A DNA stretch of 64,000 bases. Origin: Caprella mutica. Taxonomy: Eukaryota > Arthropoda > Malacostraca > Amphipoda > Caprellidae. The stretch spans positions 144,364 through 208,363 of the forward strand of contig CANNZV010002291.1 of assembly GCA_947561585.1 (NCBI GenBank). The letters run 5' to 3'. Positions within the stretch are counted from its first letter, which is position 1. Each line of letters begins with the position of its first letter. Shown in pieces: positions 23,346 to 34,264 of this stretch. The position numbers were made by a program, and so were the translations under genes. Under the pieces are notes generated by a model that saw only the letters and a program-made list of their open reading frames with translations, searched no databases and was not told the origin of the DNA.

Positions 23346-24535
23346 TATCTATTTTACTAATTTAGTGGAACAAGATTGTAAATGAAGAACGATTTAAAAA
23401 AAAAAATCCTCAATTAAAAAGGAGTCACATTTAAACTTTCGGTAAGATAATTTTCTAAAAATATCTTTTTAAAGTAAATCAAATTGTAAAATCCTGTCCC
23501 CGTATATTTATAATAAATTTATCTATTTCGTAAACAATTAAATAAATAAATATGATTATTTTATATATATAAGACGATTATTATCAACGTAAATATTTTA
23601 TTTTCATTATGTGTAAATATAAGGGTCCACTCCAGGCTCCGAGAATAAAAATATTACATAATATTATAGAGCCAAGGTAATGGATTTTTAATAGGTAATT
23701 AACTGCACAATATTCGGTTCAGCTTATATTTATTTACTCACCTTTAAATTTTATATTCACTGTTTTTAACAATTGTCCGAAACACTCATCTTATGCTGAA
23801 AAAATAGACTATGCACTCTTTGTTTTGATTTCGAATTTAAATTATGTAAAACAAATAATAAATGTTCGTAAAATGTGTATTATTTCCGGTAATAAATAAT
23901 CGTTTCTCGTATTTTATACCTATATTGATATATTCAATATAAGATTGATTATAACGACAAAATTGAAATTCAAAACAAACGGTGTACATTCAATTTCTTT
24001 AGACAGAAAATTAGTCAGTTGGAAGTTGAAGGGCTATTGTAGGGTTTTAAATATGAATTTCTTTGAAAACATCTAAAACTGTAGCATAAGGATGAAAAAC
24101 ATTAGCCTTATTGATTAAAACAATAGATATTTTACTTTGGTAAGATTTTTATATATACTTTAAAAGTAAATGAAATAATGTTTTCATTTCCCATGGGTTT
24201 AAAACATTTTTAATATATATATTTATTGAATCCATTGTTTCTGTAAAAGAATAAATAAGTATTTTATTCCATATTTGGAAAATAATATTTCACAGAGTAA
24301 AATAGAATTACGAATTTTTTTTTATTACTTGATAGACGAAAAAATAAATTATAGTTTTACCTCAATATCCATTTTAAAACAACTATTATTCTTTTCAGTC
24401 TAGATTCATTACCAGGTAGCATACAGACCATCACAAACCTGATTAGAGTGAGAGAGAGAGAATTAGGACAGAGTAATCCTCAGTCAACTTAACAGCTGAT
24501 TGTGAGGTGAAAACTTCTAGCTACCCAGGTAACAT
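23346..24535. other. AT-rich stretch, no gene seen
   Basis: No coding, RNA or clear repeat signal. Confidence 0.4.
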
Positions 24536-24544
24536 TGAGATTTT

Positions 24545-25315
24545 ACCGGAATATTCCCTCGATATCTATATATTCCCTCATTATCCGCTATCGTAAAATG
24601 ATATCGAGGGAATATTCCCTCGATATCTATATATTCCCTCATTATCCGCTATCGTAGAATGATATCGAGGGAATATTCCTGTGATTAGTTAGTTGATCCC
24701 CTAATGATATCGAGATAATATTCCAGGAATTAGTGATAATTAGGTGATCCCCTAACGATATCGAGGGAATATTACAGGAATTAGTGATAATTAGGTGATC
24801 CCCTAACGATATCGAGATAATATTCCAGGAATTAGTGAAAATTAGGTGATCCCCTAACGATATCAAGGGAATATTCCAGGAATTAGTGATAATTAGGTGA
24901 TCCCAAACGATATCGAGGGAATTTTTCAAGGATTAGTGAAAATTACTTCACCCACTAACGATATCGATGAAATATTCCAGGAATAAATGAAAAGTAGTTG
25001 ATCCCCAAATGATATCGAGGAAATATTCCACGAATAAATGAAAGTTAGTTCATCCCCAAAAGATATCAAGGGAATATTCCAGGAATTAATGAAGACTAGT
25101 ATATCCCTTTTCAATATCGAGAGAATATTCCATAAATTAGTGAAAATTAGTTGATTCCTTATCGATATCGAGGGAATATTCCAAGAATTATTGAAAATTT
25201 GTTGATCCCCTAAGGACATAGAAGGAATATTCGAGGAATTACTAAAAATTAGTTGATTCCCTAACAATATCAAGGGAATATTCTATGAATTAATGAAAAA
25301 TAGTTGATTCCCTAA
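24545..25315. repeat. 51-bp tandem repeat (gatatcgagggaatattcc)
   Basis: About fifteen units; 'tagtgataattaggtgatcc' recurs at 24731, 24782 and 24833, so the period is 51 bp. Each unit carries gatatc and the palindrome ggaatattcc. Since 51 is 17 codons, two minus-strand frames (24642-24929 and 24926-25273) stay open and read like GDHLIITNSWNIPSISL in every unit; I treat these as by-products. Confidence 0.93.
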
Positions 25316-25455
25316 AAAAATATAAAAGAAACTATTATAAAAGAAACAAAGAAATAATCTATAGAATATGAAATTTTATTTATCGATGATAACCTAAAGA
25401 TAAACTTGAGTTATCATATTGCTTAAAGTTCATAAAAAATCCTACTTCTATTGTG

Positions 25456-25526
25456 TCCAGGATGGTCGAGTGGTTAGCGTCGCAAGCAGAAGTCAACAAG
25501 GTGCTGGTTTGAGACCTGGAAACATC
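25456..25526 (+). other. tRNA-like sequence (pseudo-tRNA or SINE head)
   Basis: tggtcgagtgg (25463-25473) fits the Pol III box A and ggtttgagacc (25506-25516) fits box B. Their starts are 43 bp apart, as in a tRNA without a long variable arm. The acceptor ends do not pair and the T stem has mismatches, so this is unlikely to be a working tRNA. It may be a tRNA-derived SINE head, but no tail or target duplication was found. Confidence 0.4.
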
Positions 25527-25679
25527 AATTCATTTCTTTCTCCATTTCTTTCCATTTGATTTAATTATAACAATATGTTTCATTCAACTAATTCATGTAA
25601 AGTCAAACGTACACTTACAGATGCAGTATATGTTAGGGAATATTAATTTTTGTATTCTTATTTTTATATCCTTCCTCTA

Positions 25680-25950
25680 TTCTAGACATCCAGGGAATAT
25701 TCCCATTTGATCCCCTCAATATTGAGGGAATATCCCCTCACTATCCCAATTATATTCCCTCGTCATCGAGGGAAAATTAATATCGGTATTCCTAGCCCTT
25801 TTCTTGTAATCGAGGGAATATTTCAGGGATAATATATTTAAATCCCATCATTATTCCCTCGATATCATTTGGGGATATCTCCATATCGCAAAAACGCCAC
25901 AATAGGCATCCTCTCGATAACGCTGGGGATATCGAGGGAATAATCCCAGG
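25680..25950. repeat. Further ggaatattcc / tcgaggga repeats
   Basis: Words such as atcgagggaatat, tattccctcgat and their inverses alternate, so this part mixes both orientations of the 51-bp family core. Confidence 0.6.
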
Positions 25951-25989
25951 GAATTTTCCTGGAAAATCCCGGGGGTAATTTTTTGTTAC

Positions 25990-26108
25990 CTGCGGTTAAA
26001 TAGTCATCGTCACTGAGCAGAGTGACCAAATTGGAATTGTTGGGTGGAATGGGATTGTGGTTGCCGGGAATTGAAAGAGAAAGGAATTGCCTCAAATCTC
26101 TTTTGCCA
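25990..26108 (-). CDS. Possible internal exon, gene unknown
   Basis: On the minus strand, acceptor-like gataattatgacattag precedes 119 bp of open frame that ends at ccgcag|gtaaca, a donor-like site. The frame reads GKRDLRQFLSLSIPGNHNP, then IPPNNSNLVTLLSDDDYLTA, which is not low-complexity and not repeat-derived, unlike the flanking DNA. The open frame continues past the donor into the tattccctcgat repeat, where it stops making sense. No family is recognised. It lies on the same strand as the terminal exon at 14789-14947, but its end phase (one base) does not match the preferred frame of that exon directly, so at least one more exon would be needed if they belong together. Confidence 0.3.
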
Positions 26109-26324
26109 CTAATGTCATAATTATCAAAAAAATGCCGTTGAATTTTAGTCACTCAATCGATTTCGGACCTAAGCATAAGATTATCGAATTAATTATGAAA
26201 AAATTATGATATAATTTAAAGGACAAATAATTTAGTCTTGAACCAAATAAAATATTTTGAAAGTAAATGTCCACTGAAAATAAATTATGTCAAATCGATA
26301 ATGCGTTGTTATTTCTTATACGAT

Positions 26325-26662
26325 GTTGTTACTTCCATATTTCGTATGCCGTGCTCTTACCAGACATATAAGATATTGCTACAACTCTATTCTGTATACT
26401 GTGCTTTTACCAGCCTTATGAGATATTGCTACTTCTCTATTCTGTATACTGTGCCTTTACCAGCCCTATAAGATGTTGCTACTTCTCTATTCTGTATACT
26501 GTGCCTTTACCAGCCCTATAAGATGTTGCTACTTCTCTATTCTGTATACTGTGCCTTTACCAGCCTTATGAGATGTTGCTACTTCTCTATTCTGTATACT
26601 GTGCCTTTACCAGCCTTATGAGATATTGTTACTTCCGTATTCTGTATACTGTGCCTTCATAA
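26325..26662. repeat. 50-bp tandem repeat (ctattctgtatactgtgcct)
   Basis: Units of 50 bp, for example starts at 26471, 26521 and 26571, about six and a half copies with very few differences in the middle. The 77-codon frame at 26238-26471 overlaps its start and has no independent support. Confidence 0.9.
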
Positions 26663-26664
26663 GA

Positions 26665-27575
26665 CATAAAAATAAAATATATTGGTATCAATGATGATTT
26701 GAATGAAACATTAATTGAATTAGAATATATTTTATATCGTAAGTAGATAGTAGGAAGCGTAATGACCTGGGAATGATTAAGAAAACTGTGATTTTTATAA
26801 ATTAAAATGATGTGGATACCACATTCTAAGATATATATATTAAATATTATTTTTCAATAAAGTTAATATTTTCGGTTTAAAATTCACTAGTAACAACAGG
26901 AGCGTTCACTGTTAGATAATTAGATAACAAAACTTCTCTTCGAAAAGTCGAAGTATTTTTCGATACAAGCGAATAAAAGAAAAAAATTAGTTGGGCACTT
27001 CAGAGAAAAGTTAAGGATTGCCTGTATGTAGTTAGTGATAAATGAAATGATGGGGATATATATGATGTGAGGATAAAGGTATCTATGATAATTCAGATTT
27101 ATAAAAAATGTATATTGAAATATATCTATTTGAGATAAGATATCATTGGGATATAAATATTTATTTGGTTTATAATTAGATAAGGATATAAATATCTATC
27201 TATTTAAGAGATTTCCATAATTTTCAATATATCAAAAACGTTATTTTATAATGTTTAAAATAATGTATTTTGGGTTCATGTTAAATATAAAGAAACAGCT
27301 CTTAGATTCATTGTTTTACAGATGTTTAAAAAGGTAAGTAGAGCAAATATTCTATCTAACATTTGGTGAGTAAAGTTCATTTAATGTTGAGATTATCGAT
27401 AAGTTAATAGTTCAAGAGGTAGATAGATCCTTTACCGGCCCAATGTGACTGAGATCTATTTACTACGGGGTGTTTTTCTCATACCGCAGCTACAACAATT
27501 CAGTCATATCGTATATCCATGCCTTTTTTTGCTGTAGCATAAAAAATACACTCGTGTGGAAAGGGTCTATTGAGA
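26665..27575. other. AT-rich stretch, no gene seen
   Basis: No supported feature. Confidence 0.4.
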
Positions 27576-27583
27576 ATGAATTA

Positions 27584-28573
27584 TACAGGGTGTGTAATAA
27601 TGACCCAAAATAATCTTTAATAAGTTTTGAAATAAGCCTTCGATTTTAAAAAACTAAACCACTATAGAATCCTGAAAATATCGCGTTTTACATTATAAAA
27701 CATTGTTGATGATACGGGTATGGGATGAAAGTTCAGCGATAAATGAAAATTGGATGCTGCACAAAGGTGACTTCGCACGTCCAGTTGCTTTCTGCGAGTG
27801 GGGTTTAGAGAAGCATGGAGAAATTTCGAAATTTGTTCGGAACTTAATCATGTCAGATGAAGCTTATTTCGGACTGAAAGACTGTGTCAATAAACATAAC
27901 GTCCGTTTTTGGGGAACTGGAAACGCGAAGGTGATCAGAGAAAAGTTGCTCCATTCAGAAAGAGTCACAGAGCGGTGTGGAATAAAGGAGAATATGATTA
28001 TCGGTCCAAATTTCTTGAAGATAGCAATGGCTAAACAGTTACAGTGAATGCAGAGCGATATCACGACATGATAACTGACTTTTTGATTCCGAAAGTGATT
28101 TAAAAGAATTTGACTAATCTAATTAAGAATACCCCTGTAACACTACGAGGCCCAACATTGAAATCATGCGTCAGAAGTTTCCGGGAAGATTGATCTCAAG
28201 ATCTGGCGACGTTGAATGGTCAACAAGATCTCCAGATCTTTCCGCACTAGATTATTTCGTATGGGGATATATCAAAAGAAGAGTCTAGCTTATCAAGCCA
28301 AAAGATATACCTCAATTGAAGGCACATATTAAAACAGAAATTGGATCTAATGGACAGAAAATGCTGATCAGAGCAATGAAAACCTCCGTTATCGTGCCGA
28401 AATTTGCGTGCAAACAGAAGGGCAGGATTTGAAAGAAATCATTTTCAAGGAGTGATTGAGTAAAAATGCGATGTTTTCAGGATTTTATAGTCGTTTAGTT
28501 TTTAAAAATTCATGCATTATCTCAAAAGTTATTAAAGATTATTTTGGGTCTCATCATTATTACAAACCCTTTA
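27584..28573 (+). mobile_element. Degenerate Tc1/mariner-like transposon (990 bp)
   Basis: The left terminal repeat (27584-27690, starting tacagggtgtgtaataatga) and the right one (28459-28573, inverted) match over roughly 110 bp, e.g. cccaaaataatctttaataa and atcctgaaaatatcgcgttt. A TA dinucleotide borders each end (27582-27583; 28574-28575). Between them lies a transposase relic. The length is below the roughly 1.3 kb of intact relatives, so internal deletion has occurred. Confidence 0.85.
27703..28437 (+). pseudogene. Tc1/mariner-type transposase relic
   Basis: The first open part (27703-28047) contains LIMSDEAYFGLKDCVNKHN, VRFWGTGNAKVI and IIGPNF. The SDE motif supplies the first catalytic aspartate and the rest is typical of an insect mariner-group DDE domain. 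A frame change follows, then VNAERYHDMITDFLIPKV, a stop, and in another frame FPGRLISRSGDVEW and RSPDLSALDYFVWGY with the third acidic residue. The amino-terminal helix-turn-helix DNA-binding part and the usual QDGA..H region with the second aspartate are missing or unreadable. It is clearly inactive. Confidence 0.85.
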
Positions 28574-28854
28574 TATTATATGGACTCCGCCCCTTACATT
28601 TATTCCAATTATGTTTCAGTTTAATAAATGATTCTTACACAATAAATCTCACCAAAGAGTATTTCACCACTCGAAATAATCAAATCACTATATACAGTCA
28701 ACTCATGCATGACTGTCTGAATGATGGCGCTGTCTCTTTGCATTGTTTATCATTTCATATACAACACCACAAAATATGAATCAATGTAATAGAAAAAAAT
28801 AATTAAAATGTCATCCAACTCTACGGTTTTATAATTTAGATCATGATATCAAAC

Positions 28855-29045
28855 CAATCCATCATTTACCACAACACCAACACCGATAAAATACTACAAT
28901 ACCATTCAAATACCGCAATAGCAATCATTTACCACAATACCAATCTTTTTTTTTACCAATCACAGTACCAATCATTTCACAATACCAATCATTTACCACA
29001 ATACCAATCTTGTACCACAATACCAATCATATACAAAAATAAAAA
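28855..29045. repeat. ~19-bp repeat (accacaataccaatcattt)
   Basis: Ten or so uneven units of 'ccacaataccaatcattta' from 13 to 22 bp; the 103-codon frame at 28843-29154 is mostly this array. Confidence 0.75.
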
Positions 29046-29284
29046 TCAAATTGAAGAGAAAGCTTTGCTCCGTAACAGTTCTGGCGATAGCTTTATTAAT
29101 TATTATATTGAAGGCCTATTTATAGATATACGTAGCCAAAGCAACGAAACGTAAACTGATCTATGATGAAGTACCAATACAAAGCCTTTCAATATTAAAC
29201 ATGCGAGGTGGATCACCTCATCATCGATCTTACTCACTCATTTTAATAATTTGTTTTGACTGTAAATAAATATATTTACCGTAT

Positions 29285-29825
29285 TGGTTTATTCTAAGTG
29301 GAATATTATTTGTATTGACTGTAAATAGGTATTGAATGAATGTTCTTCACCGTAAGAGTTCATCCCTAGTGGAATAATATTTGTATTGACTGTAAATAGA
29401 TATTGTATGAATGTTCTTCACCATAAGAATTCATCCCCAGTGGAATATTATTTGTATTGACTGTAAATAGATATTGTATGAATGTTCTTCACCGTAAGAG
29501 TTCATTCCTAGTGGAATATTATTTGTATTGACTGTAAATAGATATTATATGAATGTTCTTCAACGTAAGAGCTCATCACTAATGGAATATTATTTGTATA
29601 TTGACTGTTAATGAATTGTTTTCACCGTAAGAATTCATCGCTAGTGGAATATTATTTGTATTGACTGTAAATAGATATTGTATGAATGTTCTTCAACGTA
29701 AGAGCTCATCACTAATGGAATATTATTTGTATATTGACTGTTAATGAATTGTTTTCACCGTAAGAATTCATCGCTAGTGGAATATTATTTGTATTGGCTG
29801 TAAATAGATATTGTATGAATTGTCC
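29285..29825. repeat. 71-bp satellite array, + orientation
   Basis: 'tgtattgactgtaaataga' recurs at 29311, 29382, 29453 and 29524, 71 bp apart, with 'cttcaccgtaagagttcat' between. Later units are 60-72 bp, and a two-unit block (29560-29685) is repeated at 29690-29815, i.e. a small higher-order repeat. The same unit occurs at 39300-39600 (inverted) and 48065-48205. Confidence 0.93.
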
Positions 29826-29829
29826 TTAA

Positions 29830-31040
29830 AATCCTTAATTGCTGTAAAAAACTCAATTGGGTCTTAGAAGTTAAGCACCAACATTCATGGTACTTACGGC
29901 TGAAATTTGAAACTTTCTACGATAATGTACATAGTTTGGTGTACTGGACACTATGAACTTTCTTCATAAAATAAGATTATCAACGTACGTACGTTTGTTA
30001 CATTGTTCTTACGTAATGTGTACTAATTTTGATAATATAATAATAATATAAAACCTAAATGTGACAATTTGAACTGGGTAATGACTCAATTACCCTGTAA
30101 TTACTCCATTAATATTTGTATTGGAGTCTATAAAGAATTCATGAACAATTACCATTCATAAGATATTGATCTGTGAGCTAGAAACTTTAGTATTCAATAT
30201 AGAATTACTTTGACCTCTGCATTTATATTGGTTGTTAAAGTTGATGGGGTCAATGGGTTATTTGAAGTAAAAGAATTTGTAACGAGTTCATCTTATTTAA
30301 TTAAAAATAAAGTATCGCTTATTATGTTATTCAATATAAGTAATTTTATTTATTGAAATTATTAAATTCTGACAATTATGATTAATAAAAGTACATCTAT
30401 TGTGGCAAAGTAGATTCGTACTTCAATATACATCTTATACATAATAAACAATTCAATCAATCAACATCGATCACCATCGCCTACGTCAGTAATAAAGTTG
30501 AAATCTACGCATTTCTATATCCAGTCTTGAGCTGATATGTTTATATCTACATTATGTTCTCCATTCTATTGTGACCAAATGATATAATAAATTGAAATTT
30601 CTTCAGTTCTTGAAGATTATTCATGAGGTTCCTGAGAATATTATGTCCTGTGCGTGGGCTTAACTATCAAAAAGACTACTGAATGCAAGACCTTTGTAAT
30701 TTGCATATGCTCAACATGTGACAAGAATTTGCAAGCGAACTTTTGACGTAAAATAACATGTAAGAATAATTTGAAGTTATAGGATAGATTCTCAAGATAG
30801 TTATTTAAGTATTGTAATCCGAACATCTGTGTAAATTTCATAATAAGATAGAAAGTCTACAGAATTTACATTTATAATAAAAAGTAACTATTCGTTCGTA
30901 CGTAAGTTACAGAAAAAGATGTGAAAAAAGCTATATAAAATGATGTAATGGCATTAATGTTAATATATTGAAAATAAATTTAATGTTATGTAAGATAAAA
31001 TAGGAAAAAACTTCAGTAAAACTCTAACATATATAAAATG
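29830..31040. other. AT-rich stretch, no gene seen
   Basis: No convincing coding or structural signal. The 66-codon minus frame at 30641-30841 has no supporting motif. Confidence 0.4.
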
Positions 31041-31059
31041 TGGGTCTAGGATATCTCGT

Positions 31060-31790
31060 TCAAGGACATTTCGTCCACGAACATTTTGTTCACGAATGGC
31101 TTCATTTTGTATTTTTAAAGTGTTTATAGGATAAATTTTATATTATTTTTCACTATTAAATTAATAGGCAGGTGTAAATATACAATAACATAATAGTGAT
31201 TTAAGCCGTATATGAATTTACACAGAAAAATGTTTATCTATCGATTACAGTTATGAAATAATATATGCTAAATGGATTGGATGTATCTTTAAGATATTTA
31301 CCTCGTTTAAGATTTTGCATGAATAATGAAATCTAAAATTTAGATTTGAAATAGCAGGGTCTTAACAAGAATAAATATGTGGACACTTAGGAATTAAAGT
31401 AATTACAATAGAGGTAAATAATTGTAATTATTATATATGTATAAGTCCGAAAACATGAAACATTCCAATAACACGGACTTTTTACGTTTATATAATTAAA
31501 CGTAACACTAATAAGTACTAATATTTATCTAATTTTTAGCTGTATAACATTAAAAAAGTTTTCGTTTTTATTATTTTACTGATGCTGGCCAACAGGATAA
31601 AAAGATTGCAATAAGAATTTTGGCAAAGACTATACATTTCTAATTACCATCAAAAAAGGGTGTAAAATAATTTATATTGCAGAATATATATAAATAATAT
31701 AATATATAAAATAAAGCACACAAAAAATGTAATACAAAATAAAGCAATTCGTGGACGAATTGTCCGTGGACAAAATGTGTCCACTATCAA
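31060..31790. mobile_element. Foldback-like element with gtccacgaa ends (about 0.73 kb)
   Basis: The left end (31060-31111: ggacatttcgtccacgaac, attttgttcacgaatggctt) pairs with the right end (31738-31790: aagcaattcgtggacgaatt, gtccgtggacaaaatgtgtc) as inverted repeats of nearly 50 bp. Both ends are built of 15-16 bp direct units. The interior has no recognisable protein. Exact termini are uncertain. Confidence 0.7.
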
Positions 31791-32545
31791 CATATTTCCC
31801 TCCCTGCTTTTATTTTCTGCTCGTCATTTATCCGGTAAATGGTGGTGATGATTTCCCCCACTTATAAGGTATTTGATTTATACTTTACATCATAAAGTGT
31901 CAAGTTAATTAAAGTGGATAGAGAGCTTTTTAATTCATTCACATGTACTCCAACTCGAGGTTAATGTGCAGTGGTTTGTTATTACACACAACGCTTTTTG
32001 AGCATGAATTTGTATCTTACATTGAATGATTAAGTATGGAATTATGAACGTAATTCTTCTTTTTAAATGGAACAATATCGTCTTTTAAAATTAAGCGTAT
32101 TGTTGTAAAAAATACGAGCCAAAATATCATTAGTGTACCTATATAATATCAAATATAGAATAATACTGAATAGGTTAGAATAATAATGGAACACTGTTTT
32201 ATTCTTAAAAGCAATGTACGACTGTACGTGTGTCAATATTACTCTGTTGATATATTGATTGAAGGTAAATTAAAGTGAGTAACTGACGCCTGTAATTCAG
32301 TCGTTAACCTTGAGTGAAGAAAAGTCACTAATTGAATATTTTGTATCTTGGTGATGGTGAATTAAGTTATTCTTCTATAGAATAATCATTTAAACAAAAT
32401 AACATTTTTCATGGCTTATTATATTTTCATTTTTTGATGAATTGATTATCATTCTACGATGTTAAATAGTTAATACTAAACCAATCAACATAAATCGTGA
32501 AAATAAAACAGTTATAGTCTGTAGTCAGAAATTCCGACTACAGTT

Positions 32546-32710
32546 AAACTCCTCGTTAATGAAAACCTGTATAGTGAATGTAGTGTCCCAATAATAATGA
32601 ATAGTATCTAGTCTGCCATCAAATTCAGAAAACTAATGACATTTTTTATGGCAGAATAATGAAAATAAATCACTATAGAGGCTACTTCCTTACTCAGGAC
32701 TCAACATTTA
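32546..32710. mobile_element. Diverged relative of the 11.25-kb MITE
   Basis: tttatggcaga.taatgaaa, tcactata and ctcaggactc.acattta occur in the same order as in 11380-11450, and the left part (ctcctcgttaatg ... gtatagtgaatgtag) is inverted to the right part. Confidence 0.55.
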
Positions 32711-32938
32711 CTATACTATATACAGTATTTCATTATAGAATAATACTATTGTAAAATAATTTATGATAAAATACGATGAATATCTATCTGTTATCATAAA
32801 AAGATTATCATCTAATTTCCGACTGGAATATATGTAAGGTAAAGGGGTAAATACATCGACTAAAGTGAAGTGAAAAAAGAGTCTACAGGTAGTAGGCTTC
32901 CATGATCCAAATTTCTTTGAGGGTACGAGCACTAGAGC

Positions 32939-32952
32939 CCCCCCCCCCCCCA
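32939..32952. repeat. Poly-C run
   Basis: Run of about 14 C inside an AT-rich region; the minus-strand frame through it (GGGG) is not supported as a gene. Confidence 0.9.
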
Positions 32953-33059
32953 GGAGGGTTTCCAAATTCCAAATGGGGAGGGGGAGAGTCAAAAATCATG
33001 TTTTTTTGGTTGGAAGATGAATGTTAGGAACTGTACTCTGCATTTGTATTACCTATAGA

Positions 33060-33645
33060 TTACAGGACAACATGAAAACAACATTCAAGCTTCATCCATA
33101 GTGATAATTAGACATTTCATTTTATTGTTTTTATGCTTATGGATCCCCTTCAAAATTTGTATACTTTATCAAAAAAAGACGAGAAAACAATGAATTTCCA
33201 CGCTAAAAGAAAATAAAAGACAGTTTTAGAATCCTTGGAACCTTTCTAACAAATTTACAAAGGGATTTTTCGATTTACAATATATTTTTTTGTCACAATT
33301 CAAAACCGAAAATATAGCTCTCATTTAAAGTTTAGTTAGTCATCAAAAAATAACCATAGAAATTGAACATAAAGGAAAATAAGAAAAGTTACATAATAAT
33401 AACATGAAAACATCATTCAAACATTTCACTTTACTAGTTCATGTTTTTGGGTCTCCTGTAAATTGTGTATTTTCCAATTCAAAAAGATGGAAGTCAAAGA
33501 GTTTTCACCTTACAAAAAAACCAAAGACAGCTTTAGAATTCTTAAAACAATTTTTCTCTCGTTTAATTTTTATCACAGTTTAAAATCGAAAATTTAGGTG
33601 ATTTTTAGCTTTAGTTAGTCATCAAAAAATGCTTTAAAAACCTCT
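33060..33645. repeat. Diverged tandem duplication, unit about 300 bp
   Basis: 33068-33350 and 33408-33630 share, in order, acatgaaaaca.cattcaa, acatttca.tttat, aaagacag.tttagaat.ctt, atttt.atcacagtt.aaa, and tttagttagtcatcaaaaaa. The right copy is shorter. No coding sense. Confidence 0.65.
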
Positions 33646-34185
33646 CCATAGATTTGTTCTAAATGTCCCTAAGATTTTGAAATTGTCTTAGTTTTCATTC
33701 TATTTAGCTTATACACTTATACACTTCTCGTCTTTTGAAATTTATAATTTTTTTTAAATTAAAAACTACATTTTTTTAAAACCAAAGCCAAAATCTAAAA
33801 AGTTGCAGGAATAATATGTGTTTTTTTGTCGCAAAGTTAAATATACCATACAAATTTCAAAATGATCGGTCCAAAAATAAAAATAATACAAGACTTAAAT
33901 TACCGCGTCGAAACACCCACATTAATTTCGAATTCACGTCATGTTTCTATCGAATGCCAGTAAGCTGGAATTGAATTTTCGGACATATGGTTTGCCACTC
34001 CTATTTTGGGGCCAATTGCAGTTCTTTACGTGTAAATTGTCTCTACAACTTACAAGAAGAAGACTCACACGCAAGACAAGGAGCTGTAATTAAATAGGAA
34101 AGCTTCTGACCACAAGATATACATCAATAATGCGAACGGAAACACTCCCACGCAGACTGACTCCAATCTTACCGATTAACCTATC

Positions 34186-34262
34186 CACCTACCTGCCTAC
34201 CTACCTACCTATCTACCTACCTACCTACTAACCTACTTACTAGCCTTCCACAAACCTAACTA
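34186..34262. repeat. (ctac)n microsatellite
   Basis: Imperfect ctac/ctgc repeats over about 75 bp. Confidence 0.9.
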
Positions 34263-34264
34263 CT

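Noticed and set aside
25456..25526. Functional tRNA gene
   Set aside because: Boxes A and B and their spacing fit, but the acceptor stem does not pair and the T stem is poor; kept only as tRNA-like.
25865..26152. Single-exon 95-residue gene
   Set aside because: The last third runs into the tattccctcgat repeat; only the splice-bounded middle part (25990-26108) is kept as a weak exon candidate.
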